Shown here in pieces: positions 42,144 to 51,005 of a stretch of 64,000 nucleotides of DNA. A model generated the notes under the pieces. That model did no database searches. It had not been told where the DNA came from and saw only the letters and a program-made list of their open reading frames with translations. Within the stretch, counting starts at the first letter, position 1. Each line of letters begins with the position of its first letter. The position numbers were made by a program, and so were the translations under genes. The DNA comes from Terribacillus halophilus (GTDB lineage Bacteria > Bacillota > Bacilli > Bacillales > Amphibacillaceae), in NCBI RefSeq assembly GCF_900101385.1, contig NZ_FMZB01000001.1, forward strand, positions 248,001 through 312,000, given 5' to 3'.

Positions 42144-45100
42144 TTGGGTGATGAAGTTACGATTGATATGGACTGGGCTTTGGAAAATGGTCATCCATAT
42201 GGGGAGGGATCAACTTTTACCTTCTCGCTGCCGGACTACTTCGCGATTTACAACGATGTGGACGGACAATTGGAATTCGGAGATGAAAGTGTCGGAACTT
42301 ATAAACTAAGTATGGATGGCACAGTTGTCATGACTTTCAACGACAATATCGCCAAGCTGTCCAATGTCAAAGGGACATTGCATTTCTGGACGGAATTCCA
42401 TGAAAAGATCGAGGGAAGTATCGAACAGGAAATCATCTTTACCATCAAGGAAGAAGATATAGCTGTCATTCCAGTGAAATTCCAGCCAAAGCCCGGAAAT
42501 GCAATCGATAAATCCGGTAAAACAGATCGAGGCTATAATGCAAAGGAAATCACTTGGACAGTCGATTTCAACAAACAGCTGAAGACAATCGAGGATGCTG
42601 TATTGAAAGACCCGCTGGAAGCAAATCAAAAGCTGCAGCCTGGTTCGATCAACGTTTATAAGCTGGATGTCCTGCTTGACGGTACTGTGAGACAGGGGGA
42701 TTTAGTTGATCCATCCGCTTACACCGTTCAAGCGGAACCTTTTGAAATCGATTTTGGTAAGCTGACGGATGCTTATCGCGTGGAATTCAAAACGGACATT
42801 ACGGATGCTGATGGTACGGCTTATAAAAACACAGCTACATTGACTGGTTCGAATATCGAGGATCTGCCAGCGACAGCTTCCGTCAGCGTCAGCCGAGGGA
42901 AACCACTCGCCAAACGCAGTGCTGCTTATGATGCAGCCAAGCAGACAATCACCTGGGAAATCCAATACAACTACAATGAAAAAACAATCCAGCAGCAGGA
43001 CGCTGTGCTGACGGATTTGTTCGATGACAAGCATATGCTGATCACAGACTCCATAAAGGTCGAAAAAATCACGATCGGTGAGAATGGGCAGCAAACGGGT
43101 GCTGAACCTTATACGAATTACCAAGTCGATGAACAGCCAGCTGCCGATGGAAAGCGCGGATTCCAGCTGCAATTCAAGGAAGACATCCAGAACGCTTATA
43201 AAATCACTTATCAGACAAAAGCAGATGGCCGTGTCATGGATGATGGCCGTATCAACAATAGCGTCACAGTAGGCGATAATATAATTGATACTGGTCAAGG
43301 AATCAATCAGCAAGTTCTTTCCAAAGGCTACTCCAATGTAAACTATAAAGATAAAACAGCTAACTGGACCATTGATTTCAACAAAGATTCCCATAAGATG
43401 ACGAATGTCTTCATCACGGATACGTATCCGAATAAGGGACTCACGATGAAAGAGGATACGTTTAAGATCGTCGATCGTGCCACTGGCGAGACAGTATCCG
43501 AAAACGATTATGAACTTGTCGTGACAGCTGACGGGTTCACGGTCAAGTTCCAGAATGAGATCAAGACACCATATCGCATCACCTATACAACCGATTTTGA
43601 TTACGACAGCTTAGGTGAGCAAAAACAATTCCGGAACCACGTAGTGCTTGATTGGACGGATGAATCGGGGAAAGATCAGACCAAGGAAGCAGCAGCGGGA
43701 TTCAATCCGGATGACTATACAGTGAACAATGGTTTCAAGAATGGTTCCTACAATGCTGTAACGAAAGAGATCACCTGGAATATCGGGGTCAACTATGATT
43801 TGAAGGACTTGAAGAACGCCACTGTAACCGACTATATCCAAGGTAAGCAGAATCTAGTGGAAGGCTCGTTGAAAGTTTACGAGATGAATCTATTGAGTTG
43901 GTGGAATGGTGCTGATAAGGGGAATCTCTTAAAAGAAGGCACAGATTATGTTGTAGAGAAAGTACCTAACAATACAGAAGGCGAGCCAGGCTTCAGGGTG
44001 AAGCTTACAGACAGCAGCAAGCCATATTGGATCGAGTACAAAACCAGCCTGGCTGGGGAGTTGATTGTCAATCGATACGACAACACGGCGACCTTATCAA
44101 GTGATGGTTTGGATTCTATCAATCTTGATGCGCAGGTATCCGTCCAAAACGGCGGCAGCTACAACGTAAAAGATGGGTCCCAGAATGGCAATGTGATCAA
44201 TTGGAAAATCGACATCAATAAAGGCCAATCACATGTATCCAAAGCGAAAGTGACGGATGAACAGCAGGCAAACCAGATCCTCCTGGAAGACAGCTTCAAG
44301 TTATTTGCAACAAATGTTTCTGAGAATGGCAGTCTCTCCAAAGGCGAGGAAGTGCCGAAAGACGCATATGAACTAGAGATACAGACAGCTGAAGATGGCA
44401 GCCAAACATTCGAGTTGTCCTTCCTGGAAGATATCGATCGAGCGTATATCCTTGAATATCAATCGTATATCAATGCAGCCAATGGAGAAGCCATCAGCAA
44501 TAAGGCAGTCTTCTCCGGTGAAAACATCACAACCGAAACAGTCGAATCCGGTAAGACGATCATCGTCCGTAAAAGCGGAGGCAGCGGTACCGGGTCCGGT
44601 GAGTATGGCAGCCTGGAAGTGTCAAAAGTGGACGCGGCTACTGATGAGGCATTGGCTGGAGCGACATTCACGTTATATGACAGCGAAGGAAAGATTGCCA
44701 TCCGCAGTGTGACAACTGGTGAAGATGGCAAGGCAGTATTCAAAAACTTGCTTTATGACGACTATTTGCTGAAAGAAGACAAAGCACCGGAAGGTTATGT
44801 AGTCGGCATCCAGGATACCCAGAAGGTAACCGTGGATGGCGAATCGAAAACAATCATTAAAAACAAAGAAATCACACGGGATGTTCTACTGACGAAAATC
44901 GATAGCGAAACAAAAAAAGCACTGCAAGGGGCGGTTTTCACTTTAGAACAACAAGTAGACGGCGAGTGGAAACAAGTCCGGGAAAACCTGACAACGGCTG
45001 AAGATGGTACGATTTCCGTAAAAGATCTTGATGCAGGAAACTATCGATTCATCGAGACGGCAGCACCGGAACTTTATGACCTTGATACGGATCCCGTCTA

Positions 45101-48100
45101 TTTTGAAATCCAAGCAGATCAAACCTTTGTAACGACTGTTACAAAAGAGAATATCATCCAAAAAGGCAGTGTGAAACTGCATAAGAAAGATGAAGCAGGC
45201 AATCCATTGCAAGGTGCGATTTTCACTTTGAAAGATGCGTCCGGCACCATCATTAAAGACGGGCTGACAAGCGATGAGAATGGACTTGTGGAAGTCAAAG
45301 ATCTGCGTCCAGGCAAGTATGCAATCGTGGAAACGAAAGCACCTGAATTTTACGAGCTTGATGCCACAGTGCATGAGTTTGAGATCAATCCAGCTGAGCA
45401 GGCAGAGATCAATCTAGGAAATATCCAAAACAAACTCGTCACAGGTGGTATGCAACTGACAAAAGTGGATGCTGTTCAGAGCGAGACATTGCTTGCAGGA
45501 GCAGTCTTTGAACTGCAAACAGCAGAAGGCAAGAAATTGAGAGAAGGTCTGACAACGAATGAAGCAGGTGTACTGGTTGTCGATCAGCTGGCACCTGGTG
45601 ACTATCAGCTGATAGAAACCAAAGCGCCAAACGATTATCAATTGGATCCGACACCAATCACTTTCACGATTGAAAAAAGCAAGGAAGCAATAATTCAAGT
45701 GGAACGTGAAATGAGTAACAAATTGATACCAGGAGAAGTCGTCCTGACAAAAGTGGATGACAAAGATGGTTCCGCCTTAGCCGATGCAACATTTTCGCTT
45801 TATAAGGAAGATGGGAAGCTGGTTCAAGAAGGATTGAAGACAGACGCAGCAGGTCAGGTTACTGTTTCCGATTTGCAGCCAGGCAGTTATTATTTCCAGG
45901 AAACGAAAGCACCGGCGAATTACGAGCTGAACGAAGCAAAGATTCCGTTCACGATCGAGCGCAGTCAAGTCGAAGCTGTCCAAGTCAAAGCGGACAATAC
46001 ACTGACTCCTGGAGCTGTCTCTTTGATCAAGACAGATGAAGACAATCAGAATCTTCGTTTGGCAGGAGCAGAATTCAAGCTTCAGGATGCAGATGGCGAA
46101 ATAGTCAGAGAGAATTTGGTTACGGATGAAGAAGGACGAATCATCGTCGACGACTTGGCACCAGGTACGTATCACTTTGTTGAAACAAAAGCACCAGAGC
46201 ATTACCAGCTGGATGACACACCAATCGAAGTGACTGTCGAAAAAGGACAGCAAGAAGCGGCGGTTGTGACCGCGACAAATACGCTGATCCCAGGCAGTGT
46301 TGTTTTAGAGAAGTTGGATAGTGCAGATCACAGCATCACTTTGGAAGGCGCAGTATTTAAGCTCGTGAACAATAAAGGCGATGTTGTGGAAGAAAAACTT
46401 GTAACGGATAAAGATGGACGTATCACGGTGAACAATCTAAAGCCGGGCGATTACCAGTTCATCGAAATCGAAGCACCAAAAGATTATGAGCTTGATGCAG
46501 AGCCAATCGATTTCACCGTTGAGAAGAGTCAGGAAGAAGCGCTTGTGATTCAGCAGACGAACACGCTGAAGCCAGGGGAAGTCGAGTTAGTGAAAGTGAA
46601 TAAAAACGATTCTGCAGAAGTATTGGCTGGTGCAGCGTACGTATTGAAAGATGCATCAGGTAATACAGTGAAAGAAAACCTCGTTACCGATCAAGATGGT
46701 AAAATCCGTGTAACCGGCTTGGTACCAGGAAAGTATCAATTCGTCGAAGTTAAAGCACCAACGGATTTTGTATTGGATAAGACGCCGATCATATTCGAAG
46801 TCGAGCGCAGCCAAGAAAAAGCAGTAACAGTGACAGCTGTCAACGAATTGATCAAAGGCGCGGTTGACATTACCAAAGTCGGCGAAGATAACTTGGAAAA
46901 AGGTCTGGAAGGAGCGGAATACGAGCTCCGTACAAAAGCTGGAGAAACTATCAAAACAGGCAAAACAGATGAAACAGGAAAGCTTCAATTCAAAGACTTG
47001 CTTCCTGGAGATTATGAGATTGTCGAAACAAAAGCGCCATTCGGCTATGACTTGGATGCTGCACCGATTCCTGTGACAATCGAGCGCAGCCAAGAAAAGG
47101 TACTCACTGTCCAGCAAATGGACCAATTGACACCAGGTTCTGTTTTATTGAAGAAAGTCGACAGCAAAGAGAATACGATCGGTCTTGCTGGAGCAGTATT
47201 CGAATTGCAGGATGAGACAGGAGAGACGTTGCAGGAAGGTTTGACAACAAACGAGGCTGGCGAACTGTCCATCGTGGATTTGAAGCCAGGTGATTACCAG
47301 CTTGTCGAGACACAAGCACCAGCCGATTATACGCTGCATGACACACCAATCATCTTTACCATTGAAAAAGGTCAGCAAGTGATTCCGACAGTGGAAGTGG
47401 AAAATACACTTACACCAGGCGTTGTCTCTTTGATCAAAATGGATAAAGATAATGAGAACGTGCCGCTTCAAGGAGCAGCATATAAGCTTGTCGATGAAAC
47501 AGGCGCAATCGTGCAGGAAAACTTGGTCACCGATCAGGATGGACGCATCATTGTTTCCGATCTTGCACCGGGCAACTATCAGTTCATTGAAACCAAAGCA
47601 CCGGAAAATTACGTACTGGATGCGACACCGATCGATGTCGAGGTGAAGCGGAGCCAGCAGGAAGCAGCTGTTGTTTATGCAGAAAATGAGCTGATTCCAG
47701 GAAGCGTCGTCTTGGAGAAGAAAGATAGCGTAGATGACTCTATCACACTGGCAGGCGCAGAATTCAAACTAGTGGATAGCAGCGGCAACATCATCGAAGA
47801 GAAACTGACAACGGACGAAAACGGTCGCATCGTAGTGGAGAACCTCAAACCAGGTGCTTACCAGTTCATCGAGACGAAAGCACCAGCAGATTATGTACTG
47901 GATGAAAAGCCGATAGATTTCGAGATTGCAAAGAGCCAAGACCAACCGCTTCATCTCACAGCAAAAAACACGCTCATCCCAGGTGGAGTGGAATTGATCA
48001 AAGTCAATACACATGATAATACCGAAAAACTCGCAGGGGCCGTATTCGAATTGCAAGATCAAGATGGCAATGTCATCAAAGAAAATCTGACAACAGATGA

Positions 48101-49979
48101 ATCCGGAAAAATCAGCGTGGATGATCTGGCGCCAGGAAGCTATCAATTCGTCGAGACAAAAGCACCGGCTGACTTCCTGAAAGACGATACACCGCTGACC
48201 TTCGTCATTGAAAGAAGTCAGATAGGAAAAGTTGTGCTAACTGCGGAAAATGACCTTACAAAAGGATCTCTTGAGATTGTCAAAGTCGGCAGTGAGGATG
48301 AAAAGGTCGGACTAGAGGGGGCTTCATTCGATCTATTGACAGTAGCTGGGGAAAAAATAGCTTCCGGAAAGACAGATAAAGAAGGAAAACTGCAATTCAA
48401 AGATCTAGTTCCAGGTGACTATATCATCAAGGAAACAGAAGCACCTTTCGGTTATGACCTGCATACGACGCCGAAACACGTGACGATTGAACGCAGTCAA
48501 CAAGAAGCAGCTGTCATCCAGCTGACCAATGAACTCTCAACAGGAGCGGTCAATCTGGAGAAAGTCGACAGCAAGGACAACAATGTCAGATTGGCAGGAG
48601 CTGTATTCCGTTTAGTCGATAGCAAAGGGGAGACATTGCAGGAGGGTCTGACAACGAATGGTGATGGCCAGCTGACAATCACGGATTTGAAGCCGGGCGA
48701 CTATCAGCTCGTGGAGACAAGTGCCCCGGAAAATTATGTGCTGGATGAAACACCAATCACCTTTACCATTGAAAAAGGGCAGCAAACACCGCTTGCCGTA
48801 ACAGCGGAAAATACACTGCAGCCAGGAATCGTTTCGCTTATCAAAGTGGATAAAGATAATCCTGATATCCATTTGGAAAATGCGGAATTCCGATTGCTTG
48901 ATGACAAAGGTAATATCGTGAAAGAAAAGCTGTACACAGACAGCGAGGGCCGTATCATTGTCGAAGATCTGGCTCCAGGTTCCTATACCTTTGTCGAAAC
49001 GAAGGCACCTGCCGGATATAAGCTGGATGACACTCCAATCGAAATAACAGTAGAAAAAGGCCAGAAAGAAGCAGCCGTGGTAACAGCTGTGAACGAATTG
49101 ACACCAGGAACAGCTGTACTGGAAAAAGTCGATGCAGACGATGACGCTTTGAAACTGGAAGGAGCCGTGTTCAAGCTCGTAAACGATAAAGGAGATACCG
49201 TCAAAGAGGAGCTTATTACCGATGAAAACGGGCGCATCTCGGTCGATGGACTGAAACCTGGAACCTATCAGTTCATCGAAACAAAAGCACCAATCGGATA
49301 TGAGCTGAATGATACACCTTTTGCTGTAACAATCGAAAAAGATCAACAAGCAGCCGCTGTTGTGACGGCAGTAAACGAATTGACGCCAGGAACAGTCATT
49401 TTGGAAAAAGTTGATGCGGGCGATACTTCCAAAGTGCTCGAAGGAGCGGTATTCGATGTGTTTGATCAGACAGGGAATCCTGTAAAAGAAGGTCTTATCA
49501 CGGATAAAAACGGTCACATCACAATCGATGACCTGAAGCCGGGAGACTATCAATTCGTCGAGACAAAAGCACCAGCAGGTTACCAGCTGAATCAAACGCC
49601 GATTCCATTCACGATAGAAGCTGCCCAAACAGAATCAGTGGCAGTAACGGTGACAAACGAACTGCAGCCAGTTCCTGAGGATCCAGAAGAACCGCTTGTG
49701 CCACAGGAGCCAGGCAATGATGGAACACCAACAGACCCACCAAGTACAGAACCAGTTGATCAAGTAACGAACAAACCTGATCCAGGGAGGTCTGTAATTC
49801 CAGCAGCAGGTGGCGGAACCGATTCTAAACCAACGGCGAATAACCTGCCATCGAGCTTGCCGCAGACCGGGGAGCAGCTGCTATCACTGATGCTTATGGC
49901 AGGTATCCTTTCAGTCGGCATTGGAGGAGTATACATTTGGAATGCTCTCCGCACGCAGACAGCAAGGAAGAGGAATTAA
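42144..49979 (+). CDS. Giant LPXTG adhesin with Cna collagen-binding-type and 18 Cna-B domains (5'-truncated)
   Basis: An open frame of 2611 codons. The nominal TTG start has no ribosome site and no signal peptide; the frame continues upstream to a stop at 41838. About five collagen-binding/adhesive modules (about 115-800) share an ITWxIxxN-type motif (EITWTVDFN, ANWTIDFN). Eighteen SpaA/Cna-B domains of ~93 residues follow (about 822-2510), each with LxKxD, LxGAxF and ETKAP, which supply the Lys and Glu for internal isopeptide bonds. A Pro-rich wall spanner and LPQTG (residue 2572), hydrophobic helix and RTQTARKRN tail form the sorting signal. The sortase gene starts one base after the stop. 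If secreted it would be a long surface fibre; as it stands export looks impossible. Confidence 0.85.
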   Translation: MGDEVTIDMDWALENGHPYGEGSTFTFSLPDYFAIYNDVDGQLEFGDESVGTYKLSMDGTVVMTFNDNIAKLSNVKGTLHFWTEFHEKIEGSIEQEIIFTIKEEDIAVIPVKFQPKPGNAIDKSGKTDRGYNAKEITWTVDFNKQLKTIEDAVLKDPLEANQKLQPGSINVYKLDVLLDGTVRQGDLVDPSAYTVQAEPFEIDFGKLTDAYRVEFKTDITDADGTAYKNTATLTGSNIEDLPATASVSVSRGKPLAKRSAAYDAAKQTITWEIQYNYNEKTIQQQDAVLTDLFDDKHMLITDSIKVEKITIGENGQQTGAEPYTNYQVDEQPAADGKRGFQLQFKEDIQNAYKITYQTKADGRVMDDGRINNSVTVGDNIIDTGQGINQQVLSKGYSNVNYKDKTANWTIDFNKDSHKMTNVFITDTYPNKGLTMKEDTFKIVDRATGETVSENDYELVVTADGFTVKFQNEIKTPYRITYTTDFDYDSLGEQKQFRNHVVLDWTDESGKDQTKEAAAGFNPDDYTVNNGFKNGSYNAVTKEITWNIGVNYDLKDLKNATVTDYIQGKQNLVEGSLKVYEMNLLSWWNGADKGNLLKEGTDYVVEKVPNNTEGEPGFRVKLTDSSKPYWIEYKTSLAGELIVNRYDNTATLSSDGLDSINLDAQVSVQNGGSYNVKDGSQNGNVINWKIDINKGQSHVSKAKVTDEQQANQILLEDSFKLFATNVSENGSLSKGEEVPKDAYELEIQTAEDGSQTFELSFLEDIDRAYILEYQSYINAANGEAISNKAVFSGENITTETVESGKTIIVRKSGGSGTGSGEYGSLEVSKVDAATDEALAGATFTLYDSEGKIAIRSVTTGEDGKAVFKNLLYDDYLLKEDKAPEGYVVGIQDTQKVTVDGESKTIIKNKEITRDVLLTKIDSETKKALQGAVFTLEQQVDGEWKQVRENLTTAEDGTISVKDLDAGNYRFIETAAPELYDLDTDPVYFEIQADQTFVTTVTKENIIQKGSVKLHKKDEAGNPLQGAIFTLKDASGTIIKDGLTSDENGLVEVKDLRPGKYAIVETKAPEFYELDATVHEFEINPAEQAEINLGNIQNKLVTGGMQLTKVDAVQSETLLAGAVFELQTAEGKKLREGLTTNEAGVLVVDQLAPGDYQLIETKAPNDYQLDPTPITFTIEKSKEAIIQVEREMSNKLIPGEVVLTKVDDKDGSALADATFSLYKEDGKLVQEGLKTDAAGQVTVSDLQPGSYYFQETKAPANYELNEAKIPFTIERSQVEAVQVKADNTLTPGAVSLIKTDEDNQNLRLAGAEFKLQDADGEIVRENLVTDEEGRIIVDDLAPGTYHFVETKAPEHYQLDDTPIEVTVEKGQQEAAVVTATNTLIPGSVVLEKLDSADHSITLEGAVFKLVNNKGDVVEEKLVTDKDGRITVNNLKPGDYQFIEIEAPKDYELDAEPIDFTVEKSQEEALVIQQTNTLKPGEVELVKVNKNDSAEVLAGAAYVLKDASGNTVKENLVTDQDGKIRVTGLVPGKYQFVEVKAPTDFVLDKTPIIFEVERSQEKAVTVTAVNELIKGAVDITKVGEDNLEKGLEGAEYELRTKAGETIKTGKTDETGKLQFKDLLPGDYEIVETKAPFGYDLDAAPIPVTIERSQEKVLTVQQMDQLTPGSVLLKKVDSKENTIGLAGAVFELQDETGETLQEGLTTNEAGELSIVDLKPGDYQLVETQAPADYTLHDTPIIFTIEKGQQVIPTVEVENTLTPGVVSLIKMDKDNENVPLQGAAYKLVDETGAIVQENLVTDQDGRIIVSDLAPGNYQFIETKAPENYVLDATPIDVEVKRSQQEAAVVYAENELIPGSVVLEKKDSVDDSITLAGAEFKLVDSSGNIIEEKLTTDENGRIVVENLKPGAYQFIETKAPADYVLDEKPIDFEIAKSQDQPLHLTAKNTLIPGGVELIKVNTHDNTEKLAGAVFELQDQDGNVIKENLTTDESGKISVDDLAPGSYQFVETKAPADFLKDDTPLTFVIERSQIGKVVLTAENDLTKGSLEIVKVGSEDEKVGLEGASFDLLTVAGEKIASGKTDKEGKLQFKDLVPGDYIIKETEAPFGYDLHTTPKHVTIERSQQEAAVIQLTNELSTGAVNLEKVDSKDNNVRLAGAVFRLVDSKGETLQEGLTTNGDGQLTITDLKPGDYQLVETSAPENYVLDETPITFTIEKGQQTPLAVTAENTLQPGIVSLIKVDKDNPDIHLENAEFRLLDDKGNIVKEKLYTDSEGRIIVEDLAPGSYTFVETKAPAGYKLDDTPIEITVEKGQKEAAVVTAVNELTPGTAVLEKVDADDDALKLEGAVFKLVNDKGDTVKEELITDENGRISVDGLKPGTYQFIETKAPIGYELNDTPFAVTIEKDQQAAAVVTAVNELTPGTVILEKVDAGDTSKVLEGAVFDVFDQTGNPVKEGLITDKNGHITIDDLKPGDYQFVETKAPAGYQLNQTPIPFTIEAAQTESVAVTVTNELQPVPEDPEEPLVPQEPGNDGTPTDPPSTEPVDQVTNKPDPGRSVIPAAGGGTDSKPTANNLPSSLPQTGEQLLSLMLMAGILSVGIGGVYIWNALRTQTARKRN
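45996..48809 (+). repeat. Two tandem 1407-bp superunits (five Cna-B domains each)
   Basis: The same five-domain order recurs: VSLIK-type, VVLEK-type, VELxKVN-type, (V/L)xIxKVG-type and VxLxKVDSK-type. The AAT-ACA codons opening each superunit lie at 45996, 47403 and 48810, exactly 1407 bp apart twice. A third, incomplete unit follows to about 49660. Confidence 0.8.
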
Positions 49980-49980
49980 G

Positions 49981-50571
49981 ATGAAAAAAGGAAAGCTGAT
50001 TATTGGGATCGTATTTCTTTTGTTAGGAGTGGCGTTAGTTGCCACTCCCCTTACTATAGAAAGAATGCACGCCAAAGAAGTGAATGCATTAGAAAAAGCC
50101 TTTGCAACCATTGAGGCAGGAGACCAGCCAGAAACTGGGGGATCCCAAGAGAGAAAATGGTCGGAAGAAGAACTGGCGGAGACGATGAAGCTGGAGATTC
50201 CTTCTATCGAACTAGAGCAGTATGTACTCAATCAAACGACAGCAGATAATTTAGCTATCGCATTGACTCAAATCAAGGCAGATCAAGATCCTGCCAAGGA
50301 CAATTTCTCGATTGCCGGCCATCGCGGTTATCGGGGAGATCGCTTCTTCCGACAGCTGCCGGAAGTGAAGCCAGGAGCAGAAATCAAACTGCAGGATAAA
50401 GATGCTACCTATATCTATGAAGTGAACAATGTCGAGATAGTGGAACCTGATGATATCGCCATACTGGAAAATGGAGATAATCCCAAAATCACCTTGGTAA
50501 CGTGTACGCTCTCTGGTAAACAGCGAGTTGCTGTAACCGGGGAATTAACGGAAATTGTGCCAAAAAGCTGA
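49981..50571 (+). CDS. Class D sortase
   Basis: 196 residues from the ATG at 49981, one base after the adhesin stop, with AAGGAAGAGGA inside the adhesin's last codons. N-terminal membrane anchor (5-24), then the sortase barrel: FSIAGHRGYRGDRFF with the catalytic His, ITLVTCTLSGKQRVAVTG with Cys and Arg. The AGHR context and size fit class D (YhcS-like), which in B. subtilis anchors LPDTS/LPDTA proteins. Its neighbours carry LPQTG (upstream adhesin) and LPNTS (downstream protein). Coupled translation with the adhesin suggests the adhesin was once its substrate. If that gene is dead, the sortase may still serve the LPNTS protein. Confidence 0.92.
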   Translation: MKKGKLIIGIVFLLLGVALVATPLTIERMHAKEVNALEKAFATIEAGDQPETGGSQERKWSEEELAETMKLEIPSIELEQYVLNQTTADNLAIALTQIKADQDPAKDNFSIAGHRGYRGDRFFRQLPEVKPGAEIKLQDKDATYIYEVNNVEIVEPDDIAILENGDNPKITLVTCTLSGKQRVAVTGELTEIVPKS

Positions 50572-50789
50572 ATAAGCCGTGCCTTATCAAAATAACTTTC
50601 GGAAAATCCTAAAGAGAAACCAGATCCAAACCGATAATGCTAGTAAAGAAAATTTTGCTGTACGGAAGAAAGGACGGACCAATGATCCTGAAAGAAAATG
50701 ATTTTTTTGTTGGTTTATGGAATGCTTTTCTGGTTTCTGGCTTGTTCTATACAGGTTTGCTGTACACATATTTACTGTTTTTCAGATAA

Positions 50790-50897
50790 GATCAGAGAGA
50801 TCGGACCATCTATCTTACTTGCGTGGGGACGTTGAGGGATACGGTCTGAATCGATTATGCAACTACCAGGATGCCAGTGATTTGGCATCCTTTTTTT
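50790..50897 (+). ncRNA. Putative structured leader with terminator, unrecognised class
   Basis: The 434-base gap 50572-51005 contains no convincing ORF. GATCGGACC (near 50799) can pair with GGTCTGAATC (near 50843) around a purine-rich middle (GTGGGGACGTTGAGGGA), and GGATGCCA/TGGCATCC (50869-50876 with 50883-50890) plus T7 is a clear terminator. This could be an attenuating leader of the downstream gene, an sRNA, or simply the terminator of a transcript from the sortase. I do not recognise a known riboswitch. Confidence 0.35.
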
Positions 50898-51005
50898 GTC
50901 CTGCAACATTACAAGAAATTCATACATATTTAACAGGAACTTCACAGCTGTAAGCTATGATGACTATCATACATATATCTAAGTGATAGAGTTGAGGTGG
51001 CGAAG

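Noticed and set aside
50717-50953. 78-residue ORF between sortase and LPNTS gene
   Set aside because: Runs through a clear intrinsic terminator and has no ribosome site; composition is not protein-like.
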